The notes under the pieces were generated by a model. It saw nothing but the letters and a program-made list of their open reading frames with translations, was not told the DNA's origin and did not search any database. From Streptacidiphilus sp. PB12-B1b (GTDB lineage: Bacteria; Actinomycetota; Actinomycetes; Streptomycetales; Streptomycetaceae): a stretch of 64,000 nt of DNA. Position 1 is the stretch's first letter. Every line of letters starts with the position of its first letter. Below, one piece after another: positions 16,884-26,983 of the stretch. A program made the translations under genes and the position numbers. The stretch covers positions 7,316,001 through 7,380,000 of the forward strand of contig NZ_CP048405.1 in the NCBI RefSeq assembly GCF_014084125.1, in the 5' to 3' direction.

Positions 16884-17618
16884 ATGAGTTCTCTGCTGCT
16901 GCTCACCAACGCCCTCCAGCCCTCCGCCGAAGTCCTCCCCGCCCTCGGCCTGCTGCTGCACAACGTGCGCGTGGCCCCCGCCGAGGGCTCCGCCCTGGTG
17001 GACACCCCCAGCGCCGACGTGATCCTGGTGGACGGGCGGCGTGACCTGCCGCACATCCGCAGCCTGTGTCAGCTGCTGCGCTCCACCGGGCCGGGTGCGC
17101 CGGTGATCCTGGTCGTCACCGAGGGCGGCCTGGCCGCCGTGACGGCCGAGTGGGGCATCGACGACGTGCTCCTGGACACCGCGGGCCCGGCCGAGGTCGA
17201 GGCCCGGCTGCGGCTGGCCACCGGCAGGATGCAGGTCGTCCAGGACGACAGCCCGATGGAGATCCGCAACGGCGACCTCTCCGTGGACGAGGCCACCTAC
17301 AGCGCCAAGCTCAAGGGCCGGGTGCTCGACCTCACCTTCAAGGAGTTCGAGCTGATCAAGTACCTCGCGCAGCACCCCGGCCGGGTCTTCACCCGGGCCC
17401 AGCTGCTGCAGGAGGTCTGGGGCTACGACTACTTCGGCGGCACCCGCACCGTGGACGTCCACGTGCGGCGGCTGCGCGCCAAGCTCGGCCCCGAGCACGA
17501 GCAGCTGATCGGCACGGTGCGCAACGTCGGCTACCGCTTCGTCATCCCGGAGAAGGCCGCCGACAAGGCCCCGCTGGCGGCCCCGCAGGAGGCCGCCGAC
17601 GTCGAGCTGGAGGTCTGA
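16884..17618 (+). CDS. glnR: GlnR, OmpR-type global regulator of nitrogen metabolism
   Basis: A 244-residue OmpR/PhoB-family protein. The N-terminus [14 protein letters not shown] and the receiver with Asp50 in [11 protein letters not shown] match the atypical GlnR receiver, which lacks the usual acidic pocket and works without a cognate kinase. The C-terminal winged helix contains [20 protein letters not shown] and [16 protein letters not shown]. GlnR controls glnA, amtB, nir and other nitrogen genes. AAGGGG lies about 12 bases upstream of the ATG. The following genes (lacI, protease, two-component pair) are in the order I recall for the S. coelicolor glnR region. Confidence 0.95.
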   Translation: MSSLLLLTNALQPSAEVLPALGLLLHNVRVAPAEGSALVDTPSADVILVDGRRDLPHIRSLCQLLRSTGPGAPVILVVTEGGLAAVTAEWGIDDVLLDTAGPAEVEARLRLATGRMQVVQDDSPMEIRNGDLSVDEATYSAKLKGRVLDLTFKEFELIKYLAQHPGRVFTRAQLLQEVWGYDYFGGTRTVDVHVRRLRAKLGPEHEQLIGTVRNVGYRFVIPEKAADKAPLAAPQEAADVELEV

Positions 17619-17625
17619 GGCCCGC

Positions 17626-17653
17626 GTCGTCCCCGCGCCGCGGCGGGGGCGAC
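17626..17653 (+). terminator. Probable terminator of glnR
   Basis: An 11-bp stem with one G-T wobble (17626-17636 pairs with 17643-17653) encloses a 6-base loop, 8 bases after the glnR stop. Confidence 0.65.
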
Positions 17654-17723
17654 GGCAGCGCACCCGTGCCCGGAGCGTGAACACCGGCCACGAACGGCAC
17701 GCGGCGGCGCGTAGGATGCCCCC

Positions 17724-18770
17724 GTGCCCAAGGTGACGCGCGACGATGTGGCCAGGCTGGCAGGGACCTCGACGGCAGTCGTGAGCTATGTCATCAACAA
17801 CGGCCCCCGGCCGGTCGCCCCGGCGACCCGAGAACGGGTCCTGGCGGCCATAGCCGAGCTCGGCTACCGCCCCAACAGTGTGGCCCAGGCGATGGCGAGC
17901 CGGCGGACCAACCTCATCGGCATGGTCGTCCCCGACGCCCGCCAGCCGTTCTTCGCGGAGCTGTCGCACGCCGTGGAGCGGGTGGCGTCCGAGCGCGGCA
18001 AGATCGTGCTGCTGGGCAACTCGGACTACACCGGCGACCGGGAGATCCACTACGTCCGGGCCTTCCTCGGGATGCGCGTGGCCGGACTGATCCTGATCAG
18101 CCAGGGCCCCTCCGAGCAGGCGACCGCCGAGTTCGCCGCCTACGACGACTCCCGGGTGGTGATGCTGCACCGCCGCCCGTCCAGCTCCGACGACGTCGCC
18201 GTGGTCACCGACGACGTCGGCGGCGCCGAGAAGGCCGTGCTGCACCTGCTCGGGCACGGCCACCCGTACGTGGCCTGCTTCGGCGGCCCGGTCACCGCTC
18301 CCGCCCCGGGCGACCCGGTGATCGACCACATCGAGGGCTGGCGGCGGGCCATGATCGGCGCGGGCCTGGCCACCGAGGGCCGCCTGGTCGACGCGCCCTT
18401 CGACCGGTACGGGGCCTACCAGGTCGCGGTGGAGCTGCTGCGCTCCCCCGACCGGCCGACGGCCATCTTCTGCTCCACCGACGACCAGGCCATCGGCGTG
18501 CTCCGGGCGGCCCGCGAGGTCGGCCTGGACGTCCCCCGGGACCTCGCCGTGGCCGGTTTCGACGACCTGCCCGAGGCGGCGTTCAGCGACCCGCCGCTGA
18601 CCACCGTCGCCTCCGACCGGGACGCCATGGCCCGCGCCGCGGTGGACCTGGTGCTGGACGACTCGCTGATGGTGCCCGGTTCGGACACCCCCCGGCTGCG
18701 CCGGTTCCCCAGCCGGCTGGTCGTCCGCCGCTCCTGCGGATGCGGCGGACCTGCGGAAACGCGGCCATGA
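17724..18770 (+). CDS. LacI family transcriptional regulator
   Basis: A 348-residue LacI/GalR protein. The N-terminal helix-turn-helix is typical ([21 protein letters not shown], then the hinge [12 protein letters not shown]). A periplasmic-binding-like effector domain follows ([32 protein letters not shown]). The C-terminus adds a Cys-containing RRSCGCGG tail. The effector is unknown; no sugar genes adjoin. It starts at GTG 17724 and lies 89 bases before the protease gene. Confidence 0.92.
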   Translation: MPKVTRDDVARLAGTSTAVVSYVINNGPRPVAPATRERVLAAIAELGYRPNSVAQAMASRRTNLIGMVVPDARQPFFAELSHAVERVASERGKIVLLGNSDYTGDREIHYVRAFLGMRVAGLILISQGPSEQATAEFAAYDDSRVVMLHRRPSSSDDVAVVTDDVGGAEKAVLHLLGHGHPYVACFGGPVTAPAPGDPVIDHIEGWRRAMIGAGLATEGRLVDAPFDRYGAYQVAVELLRSPDRPTAIFCSTDDQAIGVLRAAREVGLDVPRDLAVAGFDDLPEAAFSDPPLTTVASDRDAMARAAVDLVLDDSLMVPGSDTPRLRRFPSRLVVRRSCGCGGPAETRP

Positions 18771-18858
18771 GCGGGTCCTCATCCGGCATAGTGAATCTTT
18801 GGTCGGCTTATGAGCTGACTCTCAGCGAGCTTTCATCTTTCCAGCGGACCTTGTTCTC
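18771..18858 (+). promoter_or_regulatory. Short A+T-richer region, likely promoter of the HtrA-type protease gene
   Basis: The 88 bases before the protease start are less GC-rich than their surroundings (for example TTTCATCTTTCCAG) and contain the near-palindrome AGCTGACTCTCAGCGAGCT. No defined -10/-35 pair or regulator site can be assigned with confidence. Confidence 0.3.
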
Positions 18859-20163
18859 ATGACCGACACGCACCCGAACCCTGCCAGCGCCCCCGAGCCG
18901 GGAGCGTCCCCCTACGAGACCGGCTCCCGGCCCGGCTACGACGCCGCTCCGCAGCCCGGCTACCCGGCCGGCGGCGCCTGGGCCGCCGGCGCCGAGGCCA
19001 CCACCCCGATGCCGGCCGTACCGCCGGTCCCGGGCTACCAGCCCACCGCGCACGCGCCGATCGACGGCACGGTCCTCCCCGGCTTCGCCCCGCCGCCCGC
19101 GCACAGCTACGGCGCGTACGACGGCACCGGCCCGCAGGCCGGAGGCGCCGGCAACGGCGACTGGACCGCGCAGACCGCCTTCGCCGAAGGCGGCCACGGC
19201 GGCGAGGGGGCCGACGGCAGCGACGGCAGCGGGACGAAGAAGCGCCGGATGCGGCGCCCGCTGGCGCTGGTCGCGGCAGTGGCCCTGATCTCCGCCCTGG
19301 CCGGCGGCGTGGCGGGCGGCTACATCAGCACCAGCACCCAGAAGTCGGGCAACTACAGCACCTCCGCCGTGGTCACCTCCGACTCCAAGAGCACCAACGA
19401 CATCGCCGCGATCGCCGCCGCCGTCTCGCCCGCCACCGTCCAGATCACCGTGGACACCAGCAACAGCGAGGACATCGGCACCGGCATCATCCTGACCTCG
19501 ACCGGTCAGATCCTCACCAACTACCACGTGATCTCCTCGTCGGTCGGCGACAGCAACGCCACCATCAAGGTCACCTTCCACAACGGCTCGACCGCCAGTG
19601 CGAGCATCGTCGGCACCGACGCGGGCAGCGACATCGCGGTGATCAAGGCCGCGGGCGTCAGCGGCCTGAAGACCGCCTCGCTCGGCGACTCCAGCCAGGT
19701 GGCGATCGGCGACTCGGTCGTCGCCATCGGCAACCCCGACGGCCTCACCGGCACCGTCACCGCGGGCATCGTCAGCGCGCTGAACCGCAAGGTCACCGTC
19801 GACGTCAGCGAGGCCACCACCCAGAGCAACGGCGGCTTCGGCTTCCCGAGCTGGTCCGGCGAGGGCGGCTTCGGCAGCGGCAACGGGAACAGCGGCAGCT
19901 CCGGCTCCAGCGGCCAGACCGCGACCTACAACGCCATCCAGACCGACGCCTCGCTCAACCCGGGCAACTCCGGCGGCCCGCTGCTGAACAGCTCCGGCCA
20001 GGTCATCGGCATCAACGCCTCCATGTACAACTCCTCGTCCTCCTCCGGCCAGGAGAGCTCCGGCGAGCAGGCCGGCAGCGTCGGCCTCGGCTTCGCCATC
20101 CCGATCAACGCCGTCAAGGCGGTCCTCGGCCAGCTCCAGAACGGCCAGAGCATCACCAGCTGA
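18859..20163 (+). CDS. Membrane-anchored HtrA/trypsin-like serine protease without a PDZ domain
   Basis: A 434-residue protein. A Pro/Gly-rich cytoplasmic region (1-125) with a KKRRMRR stop-transfer cluster is followed by one membrane helix (about 134-156) and an extracytoplasmic trypsin-like domain. The catalytic triad is visible: His223 in NYHVI, Asp258 in SDIAVIK, Ser371 in [12 protein letters not shown] Gly/Ser-rich insertion (about 323-353) sits between the beta strands. The sequence stops soon after [15 protein letters not shown], where HtrA proteases normally continue into a PDZ domain. The downstream two-component pair is a plausible stress-sensing partner, as inferred from linkage. 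Confidence 0.9.
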   Translation: MTDTHPNPASAPEPGASPYETGSRPGYDAAPQPGYPAGGAWAAGAEATTPMPAVPPVPGYQPTAHAPIDGTVLPGFAPPPAHSYGAYDGTGPQAGGAGNGDWTAQTAFAEGGHGGEGADGSDGSGTKKRRMRRPLALVAAVALISALAGGVAGGYISTSTQKSGNYSTSAVVTSDSKSTNDIAAIAAAVSPATVQITVDTSNSEDIGTGIILTSTGQILTNYHVISSSVGDSNATIKVTFHNGSTASASIVGTDAGSDIAVIKAAGVSGLKTASLGDSSQVAIGDSVVAIGNPDGLTGTVTAGIVSALNRKVTVDVSEATTQSNGGFGFPSWSGEGGFGSGNGNSGSSGSSGQTATYNAIQTDASLNPGNSGGPLLNSSGQVIGINASMYNSSSSSGQESSGEQAGSVGLGFAIPINAVKAVLGQLQNGQSITS

Positions 20164-20187
20164 GCAGTGCCTCCCCAGCGGTGCGGT

Positions 20188-20214
20188 GGCCGGGCGGATC
20201 CGATCCGCCCGGCC
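20188..20214 (+). terminator. Strong hairpin after the protease gene
   Basis: A perfect 12-bp stem (GGCCGGGCGGAT with its complement) with a 3-base loop starts 25 bases after the stop. Confidence 0.8.
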
Positions 20215-20248
20215 GTTCTCCGCCGGGCGCGTCGTTGCTGGACAATCA

Positions 20249-20270
20249 CGGACACATGCCACCGTGTCCG
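20249..20270 (+). promoter_or_regulatory. Inverted repeat upstream of the response regulator
   Basis: CGGACAC (20249-20255) and GTGTCCG (20264-20270) form a 7-bp inverted repeat with an 8-base spacer, 32 bases before the ATG. It may be an operator, possibly for the regulator itself; this is only inferred from position. Confidence 0.35.
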
Positions 20271-20301
20271 CATAAAGAAGAACCCCTGAGGAGCAGCCCC
20301 C

Positions 20302-21077
20302 ATGCCTGCCGCCGCCAACGCCTCCCCAACGACCCCGCCGCCTCCGAGGCGGAGGCGCTGGCACGCGTCCTGGTCGTCGACGACGAGCCCGCGCTGCGGG
20401 ACGCCCTGGAGAGCAGCCTCGCCTTCGAGGGCTACGAGGTGGCCACCGCCTCCGACGGCGTCGAGGCCCTGGACGCGATCGCCGAGAACAAGCCCGACCT
20501 GGTGCTGCTCGACATCATGATGCCGAGGATGGACGGCCTCACCGCCGTCCGCCGGCTGCGGGCCCGCGGCGACACCGTGCCGGTGCTGATGCTCACCGCG
20601 CGGGACGCCGTCGGCGACCGGGTCACCGGCCTGGACGTCGGCGCGGACGACTACCTCGCCAAGCCCTTCGAGCTGGACGAACTGCTGGCCCGGGTGCGGG
20701 CGCTGCTCCGGCGCAACAGCATCGTCCAGGCGGCGGGGCTGGGCGGCGACGGCCCCTCCAACGACGAGATCCTCGCCTTCGAGGACCTGCGGATGAACAC
20801 CACCACCCGCGAGGTGACCCGCGCGGGCCACCCGGTGGAGCTGACCCGCACCGAGTACATGCTGCTGGAGATGTTCCTGGCGCACCCGCGCCAGGTGCTC
20901 ACCCGGGAGCAGATCCTCAAGGCCGTCTGGGGCTTCGACTTCGAGCCCTCCTCCAACTCGCTCGACGTGTACGTGATGTACCTCCGCCGCAAGACCGAGG
21001 CCGGCGGCCTGCCGCGCCTGGTGCACACCGTCCGCGGCGTCGGGTACGCGCTGCGCGCGGTCGAGCGCAGCAGCTGA
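20302..21077 (+). CDS. OmpR-family response regulator, frame broken near the N-terminus
   Basis: The receiver starts [17 protein letters not shown]; the phospho-Asp is in [13 protein letters not shown] and the Lys in [14 protein letters not shown]. The C-terminal winged helix reads [20 protein letters not shown] and [16 protein letters not shown]. The only good start is ATG 20302, with GAGGAG about 8 bases upstream. It is in a different frame from the receiver: a -1 step within about 15 codons is needed. Adding one C to the run at 20324-20327 joins them as [19 protein letters not shown]. Without that, the receiver frame has only weak starts. It forms a pair with the histidine kinase gene 10 bases later. 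Confidence 0.85.
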
Positions 21078-21087
21078 CGCCGCGACC

Positions 21088-22733
21088 ATGGCGACGACAC
21101 TTCCGACGGGGACCAGACCAGCGATGAACGACCACGAGACCCCACCCGACGAGGACACCCCCACCCCCGAGGCCCGTCCCCGCTCCCGCCGCCGCTGGTC
21201 CGGCTGGTTCCAACGCATGTCGCTCCGCGGCCGGCTGTCCGTCCTCACGGCCGCAGCCGTCGCCGTCGCCATCGCCGTCTGCGCCTGCACCTGCTGGTTC
21301 GTGGTCAAGGACCAGTTCAACGGACAGGCAGAGCGCTCCCTGAACAGCGTCTACATCGCCCGGAATACGTTCCTGAACGCAGCCTGCGGTGTGACGGCCG
21401 GGGACGCCGCGGCGACCGCCAAGGAGCAGAGCGCGGCAGCCGCATCCAACCCGGCGCTGGGGATTCCCCCCAGCGGCGGACAGTCGGTCCAGAGCGATCT
21501 CGAGGTCATCGAGTCCACACCCACCGGCACCGGTGTCTGCCTGCCTCAGTACGCACCTCGCGGCATCGAGACCGTGAGTTCCGACTACACGACCACCAAG
21601 ACCCACTTCCGGCACGGGACGTACACGGACGGAATGCCCGCGCTGGTCCTGGTGACTCCGAAGACCACGACCACCGGGCAGCCGGTGGTGCTTCTGGCCG
21701 CCTACCCGCTCACCGAGACACAGCGATCGCTCCAGGAGTTGCTCGTCATCCTGATCGGCGTCGCCGCACTGGGCGCCCTGGGGGCCGCCGGCATCGGGCT
21801 GCTCGTGGCCCGCGCAGCGCTCCGCCCGGTGGACCGGCTGACCGACGCGGTCGAGCACATCGCGCGGACCGAGGAGCTGGGCACCACCATCGAGGTCAAC
21901 GGCAGTGACGAGATCGCGCGGCTGAGCGAGTCGTTCAACTCGATGAGCACCGCGCTGGCGAGTTCCCGGGACCGGCAGTCCCAGCTGATCGCCGATGCCG
22001 GCCACGAGCTGCGGACGCCGCTGACGTCCCTGCGGACCAACGTGGACCTGCTGGTGCGCAGCGAGGAGACCGGGCGGGCGCTGCCCGAGGACACCCGGAG
22101 CCGGATGCTGCGCAACATGAAGGCGCAGATGCTGGAGCTGTCCACGCTCATCGGGGACCTGCTGGAGCTGTCCCGGCCGACCCGGCCGAAGGGTTCCAAG
22201 CCGCTGGAGGTGCTGCCGCTGCACGACATCGTGGCGCGCGCCCTGGACCGGGCCCGGCTGCGCGGCCCGGGGCTGACCTTCAACGTCGACGTGCACCCCT
22301 GGTTCGTCCGCGCGGACGCGCACACCATGGAGCGGGCGGTGATCAACCTGCTGGACAACGCGGTGAAGTTCAGCCCGTCCGGCGGCGCGATCGACGTCGG
22401 CCTGCGCTTCGGGACGCTGACCGTGCGCGACCGGGGCCCGGGCATCCCGGCGGAGGACCTGCCGCACGTGTTCGACCGCTTCTGGCGGTCGCCCTCGGCG
22501 CGGCAGATGCCCGGGTCGGGTCTGGGCCTGGCGATCGTGGCGCAGACCATCCGGGACGCGGGCGGCGAGGTGGCGCTGGCCGCCGCCGAGCCCGGCCCGG
22601 GCGGGGCGACCGGCGGCGCGCTGGCCACGGTCCGGCTGCCCGGCGCGCCCACCCCGCCTCCGGCCACGCCCCCGACCGCCTCGGCGCCCCCGCTCCCCCG
22701 AAGCCGGCCACCCCGCCCCCGTCCACCCCCTGA
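21088..22733 (+). CDS. Sensor histidine kinase, frame broken near the C-terminus
   Basis: Two membrane helices (VLTAAAVAVAIAVCACT near residue 55 and LLVILIGVAALGALGAAG near 215) bracket an extracytoplasmic sensor of about 140 residues with two Cys. A HAMP domain, H-box (DAGHELRTPLTSL), N-box (NLLDNAVKFS), G1 (DRGPGIP), F-box (FDRFWR) and G2 (GSGLGLAI) follow. After LATVRLPGAPTPP the reading frame has no stop until 23433 and would cross two antisense genes. Adding one base in the C-run near 22687-22691 instead ends the protein at TGA 22731 with a tail PPKPATPPPSTP. ATG 21124 is an alternative start; neither has a strong ribosome site. Confidence 0.85.
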
Positions 22734-22773
22734 CACCCCCGTCCCACCCCCTGGACACCGACCCGCTCCGGGG

Positions 22774-23097
22774 TCAGCCGACCTTGCGCAGGTCACCGTC
22801 GCCGAAGACGGCGACCACGACCAGGCTTCCGCCGAGGGCCTCGACGTAGCGCTCGATCACCTCCTGTCCGGAGACCTGGCCGCTCTCGATCTGGGAGACG
22901 CGGCCAGGGCTCACGCCCATGCGCTCGGCCACCTGGGCCTGGGTGAACCCGCGCTCCTTGCGGAGTTCCACCAGGCGCCAGGCGCGGGCCTGGTCGAGCA
23001 TCCGGCGCACGCGGGCGAGGAACACCTCCTCCCCTCCCGCCAACCGTTCCGCCTGCTGCCGGTGGCCGGACTCGCTCCAGCGGATGTGTCCGCTCAC
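22774..23097 (-). CDS. XRE/HigA-type antitoxin-like HTH protein
   Basis: A 107-residue protein. The helix-turn-helix is LRKERGFTQAQVAERMGVSP with the recognition helix GRVSQIESGQ. It starts at GTG 23097 with GGAGAAGG about 6 bases upstream. The start overlaps the stop of the toxin-like gene by four bases (GTGA), the order (toxin first) typical of HigBA modules. Such antitoxins neutralise the toxin and repress their own operon. Confidence 0.85.
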   Translation of the reverse strand: MSGHIRWSESGHRQQAERLAGGEEVFLARVRRMLDQARAWRLVELRKERGFTQAQVAERMGVSPGRVSQIESGQVSGQEVIERYVEALGGSLVVVAVFGDGDLRKVG

Positions 23098-23390
23098 GGG
23101 CCCTTCTCCTTCCGTCGCTCGCTCAGGTACGTGTCGTACAGCGCCTCGGCCCTGGGGATGGCCCGGTCGTACCAGCCGGTCCAGTCCCCGGCCTTCTTGC
23201 CCGCCACCAGCAGGACGGCGGAGCGCCAGGGGTCGAACATGAACAGCACCCGGATCTCGCTCCGCCCCGATGATCCCGGTCGCAGTTCCTTGAGGTTGTG
23301 CAGGACGGAGCCGTGGACGCGGTCCACCAGTGGCCGCCCCTCGGTGGGACCGTTCACGGCAAGCACCAGGACGGCCTGGTTGACCAGCAC
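23094..23390 (-). CDS. RelE/HigB (Gp49-like) toxin, 5'-truncated
   Basis: The 98-residue product carries the conserved core of phage-derived Gp49-like/HigB toxins: GRPLVDRVHGSVLHNLKELRPG, EIRVLFMFDPWRSAVLLVAG and GWYDRAIPRAEALYDTYL. Homologues normally begin with about 20-30 extra residues, including the first beta strand. Here the homologous frame can be followed back only to an AAC codon at 23421-23423, preceded by a TAG stop (23424-23426). A GTG at 23390 has GGAG 6 bases upstream and could be used. The toxin is therefore probably non-functional or altered. Confidence 0.65.
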   Translation of the reverse strand: MLVNQAVLVLAVNGPTEGRPLVDRVHGSVLHNLKELRPGSSGRSEIRVLFMFDPWRSAVLLVAGKKAGDWTGWYDRAIPRAEALYDTYLSERRKEKGP

Positions 23391-23546
23391 GTACGACTCC
23401 GGGTCCGCCTCCGCCAGCTTGTTCTATGGCTAAATGTCCGGGCCAGAGCGCGGCAGGCCTTCGGACCGGGGTCACTCGATCGGGTGAGGCTCCGGCGGGT
23501 TCGCGGTGGACTGCTGGGGTGGGGTGGGGGGACGTAGGGTCGGGGC

Positions 23547-24437
23547 ATGAGTGGAGTCGAGGGCATAGAGGTCGTGGCTGCGCTGGATCCGGGGGCGCAG
23601 GGGGCGGTGGGGCGGCTGCTGGAGCGGGCTGCGGCGGAGGACGGGAAGGCTGCCGTGTCCGAGCAGGGCCGGTTGGCGCTGCGGGGGCCGCGCGAGGGGG
23701 TGCGGCACCTGCTGCAGCACGACGACGCGGGCGGGCTCGTCGGGTACGCGCAGGTGGACGGCGAGGGGACGGCCGAGCTGGTGGTCGATCCGGCCCGGCG
23801 CGGGCGCGGGCACGGGCGCGAGCTGGCGTCGGCAGCGGCCTCGGCCGGGGCGCGGCGGGTGTGGGCGCACGGCGGCCACCCGGCGGCGCGGCGGCTGGCC
23901 GAGGCGTTCGGGCTGGTGCTCTCCCGCGAGCTGCGGCAGATGCGCCGGGCCCTGCCGGTGGACGTCGAGCCGGTGCTGCCGCCGGGCGTGACCCTGCGCA
24001 CCTTCGTCCCCGGCCAGGACGACGCGGCCTGGCTGGCGCTGAACGCCGCGGCCTTCGCGCACCACCCCGAGCAGGGCTCCTGGACGCAGCGGGACCTGTC
24101 GGAGCGGATCGCCGAGCCGTGGTTCGACCCGGCGGGCTTCTTCCTGGCCGAGCGCGGGGGCCGGCTGGTGGGCTTCCACTGGACCAAGGCCGAGGGCGGC
24201 CTCGGCGAGGTGTACGTGGTCGGGGTGAGCCCGCAGGAGCAGGGCAGCGGCCTGGGCCGGGCGCTGACCGCGACCGGCCTGCGCTACCTCGGAGAGGTAC
24301 GGGGCCTGCACACCGTGTTGCTGTACGTGGACGCCGATAACCCCGCGGCCGTCCGGGTATACGAGAGGTTGGGGTTCACGGTGCACGAGGTCGATCTGGT
24401 GTTCAGCGCACCCGCGGACGACGTACTGCCGCGCTGA
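23547..24437 (+). CDS. mshD: Mycothiol synthase MshD
   Basis: A 296-residue protein made of two GNAT domains, the MshD architecture. The C-terminal, active domain has VYVVGVSPQEQGSGLGRALT (acetyl-CoA pyrophosphate loop) and LLYVDADNPAAVRVYERLGF. The N-terminal domain has VVDPARRGRGHGREL. It acetylates Cys-GlcN-Ins with acetyl-CoA, the last step of mycothiol synthesis. The start is ATG 23547. A 9-bp inverted repeat (24433-24452) overlaps its stop codon. Confidence 0.95.
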   Translation: MSGVEGIEVVAALDPGAQGAVGRLLERAAAEDGKAAVSEQGRLALRGPREGVRHLLQHDDAGGLVGYAQVDGEGTAELVVDPARRGRGHGRELASAAASAGARRVWAHGGHPAARRLAEAFGLVLSRELRQMRRALPVDVEPVLPPGVTLRTFVPGQDDAAWLALNAAAFAHHPEQGSWTQRDLSERIAEPWFDPAGFFLAERGGRLVGFHWTKAEGGLGEVYVVGVSPQEQGSGLGRALTATGLRYLGEVRGLHTVLLYVDADNPAAVRVYERLGFTVHEVDLVFSAPADDVLPR

Positions 24438-24452
24438 GGTGACCACCTCAGC
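24433..24452 (+). terminator. Short hairpin at the mshD stop codon
   Basis: GCTGAGGTG and CACCTCAGC form a 9-bp stem with a 2-base loop; the mshD TGA is inside it. With so short a loop it is at best a weak terminator. Confidence 0.35.
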
Positions 24453-24472
24453 TATCCCGTAGGCCATCCCCT

Positions 24473-24505
24473 ATTTACCTTGAGTTCAATCGCCGTTGCA
24501 AAGAT
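24473..24505 (+). promoter_or_regulatory. PHO-box-like 11-bp direct repeats upstream of ppk
   Basis: Three consecutive 11-base units resemble the PhoP direct-repeat unit (consensus GTTCACC followed by four bases): ATTTACCTTGA, GTTCAATCGCC and GTTGCAAAGAT. They end 90 bases before the ppk start. PhoP control of ppk is known in Streptomyces. An overlapping inverted repeat, TTGCA (24496-24500) and TGCAA (24513-24517), may bind another factor. Confidence 0.55.
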
Positions 24506-24595
24506 CACGAAATGCAATCCGTACAGTCTCCGCAGCGTCACCCGGATCACGCGCAGACCCGTACGGATGACAGCCCGCAGGAGGAGCCGCCCACC

Positions 24596-26940
24596 ATGAC
24601 CGCCCGCCCTGCTTCACCCCGGCCCGCGGCCAAGTCCGCCGCCGCCGCGAAGACCGCCGCCGCCAAGACGGCTGCTGCTCCCACCAAGGCTCCCACCAAG
24701 GCTGCCCCCGGACCACCGCGGCCGACCCCGCGCCCGCGCAGACCGCCGCGCCCGCAGCCGTGCCCGCCGCCGTGCAGGCCGACGGGGCCAGCGTGCTGCG
24801 CCTGCCGGACAGCCGCGAGCTGGCGGAGCTGGCCGAGTCCCCCGACGACGAGCTGCCGCAGGGCCGCTTCCTGGACCGCGAGCGCAGCTGGCTGGCCTTC
24901 AACGAGCGGGTGCTGGAGCTGGCCGAGGACCCGGAGACGCCGCTGCTGGAACGCGCCAAGTTCCTGGCCATCTTCGGCAGCAACCTGGACGAGTTCTTCA
25001 TGGTCCGGGTCGCCGGCCTGAAGCGGCGGATCGCCACCGGCGTCGCCACCCGCTCGGCGGCGGGGCTGCAGCCCCGCGAGGTGCTGGAGCAGATCTGGAA
25101 GCGGTCCCGCGAGCTGATGGCCCGGCACGCCGCCTGCTTCCAGCAGGACGTCCAGCCGGCCCTCGCCGAGCAGGGCATAGACCTGGTCCGCTGGAGCGAG
25201 CTGACCGACACGGAGCAGGCCCGCCTGCTGACCCTGTTCCGGCAGCAGATCTTCCCGGTGCTCACCCCGCTGGCGGTGGACCCGGCGCACCCCTTCCCGT
25301 ACATCTCGGGGCTGTCGCTCAACCTGGCCGTGGTGGTCCGCAACCCGGTCAGCGGCCACAAGCACTTCGCCAGGGTGAAGGTCCCGCAGTCGCTGAACCG
25401 TTTCCTGGAGGCCTCCCCGCAGCGCTACGTCCCGCTGGAGGACGTCATGGGCGCGCACCTGGAGGAGCTGTTCCCGGGCATGGAGGTGCTGGACCACCAC
25501 GCCTTCCGGGTCACCCGCAACGAGGACCTCGAGGTGGAGGAGGACGACACCGAGAACATCCTCAAGGCCCTGGAGAAGGAGCTGATGCGGCGCCGCTTCG
25601 GCCCGCCGGTCCGGCTGGAGGTCGAGGAGTCGATCGACCCGTACGTCCTGGACCTGCTGGTCCGCGAGCTGAACATCAACCAGTCCGAGGTCTACCCGCT
25701 GCCCGGGCCGCTGGACCTGACCGGGCTGTTCGCCATCGCCGGCCTGGACCACCCGGAGCTGAAGTACCCGGCGTTCGTGGCCGGGACCGCCCGCGGCCTG
25801 TCGGACGTCGAGTCGGCCTCGCAGCCGGACATCTTCGCCGCCGTCCGCGAGCGCGACGTCCTGCTGCACCACCCGTACGACTCCTTCTCGACCTCGGTCA
25901 CCGCCTTCCTGGAGCAGGCCGCCAACGACCCGCAGGTCCTGGCGATCAAGCAGACCCTGTACCGCACCAGCGGCGACTCGCCGATCGTGGACGCCCTGAT
26001 CGACGCCGCCGAGTCCGGCAAGCAGGTGCTGGTGCTGGTGGAGATCAAGGCCCGCTTCGACGAGCAGGCCAACATCAAGTGGGCCCGCAAGCTGGAGGAG
26101 GCGGGCTGCCACGTCGTCTACGGGCTGGTCGGGCTGAAGACGCACTCCAAGCTGTCGCTGGTAGTCCGCCAGGAGGGCGAGACGCTGCGCCGCTACGCCC
26201 ACGTCGGCACCGGCAATTACCACCCCAAGACCGCGCGGCTGTACGAGGACCTCGGCATCATCACCGCCGACCCGCAGGTCGGCGCGGACCTCTCGGACCT
26301 GTTCAACCGGCTCTCCGGCTACTCCCGCCGCGAGTCCTACCGGCGGCTGCTGGTCGCCCCGCGCTCGCTGCGGCAGGGCCTGGTCACCCGCATCCAGGAC
26401 GAGATCGCGCACCACCGGGCCGGGCGGCCGGCGCGCATCCAGTTCAAGCTGAACTCCATCGTCGACGAGGCGATCATCGACGCCCTCTACCGGGCCTCGC
26501 AGGCCGGGGTGCAGGTGGACGTGTGGGTGCGCGGCATCTGCGCCATCCGGCCCGGCGTGCCCGGCCTGTCGGACAACATCCGGGTCCGCAGCATCCTCGG
26601 CCGGTTCCTGGAGCACTCCCGGATATTCCTGTTCGGCAACGGCGGCGACCCGGAGGTGTGGATCGGCAGCGCCGACATGATGCACCGCAACCTGGACCGC
26701 CGGATCGAGGCCCTGCTCCGGGTCACCGACGCGGGCCACCGCGCCGAGCTGGCCGCCCTGCTGGAGCTGGGCATCGCCGACGAGACGTCCTCCTGGCACC
26801 TGGGCCCGGACGGCACCTGGACCCGCCACGCCCACGCCGAGGACGGCACACCGCTGCGCAACGTGCAGGAGCTGCTGATCGAGTCGCGCCGCCGCACGCG
26901 CCGCACGGACGGCTGGGGGCAGGGTGGCCCCAGAAACTGA
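24596..26940 (+). CDS. ppk: Polyphosphate kinase Ppk, frame broken near the N-terminus
   Basis: PPK1 of about 780 residues. The N-domain starts [22 protein letters not shown]; then [15 protein letters not shown]; the catalytic halves contain [35 protein letters not shown] and the autophosphorylated-His region [19 protein letters not shown]. It transfers phosphate from ATP to polyphosphate, reversibly. ATG 24596 has GGAGGAG about 8 bases upstream and encodes an Ala/Lys-rich tail ([19 protein letters not shown]), but a -1 step at about 24705-24712 is needed to join the conserved frame. Restoring one base gives [14 protein letters not shown]. Without it, translation would have to start at GTG 24760 or later. 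Confidence 0.92.
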
Positions 26941-26983
26941 GAGCCCGCCCACCGACCGAGACGACAACGGGGACTTACGCACG

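Noticed and set aside
21088-23433. One long 781-residue protein reading from the kinase across the toxin-antitoxin genes
   Set aside because: After about 22690 the sequence is antisense to two recognisable genes and has no domain; the kinase most likely ends at 22733 after a one-base correction.
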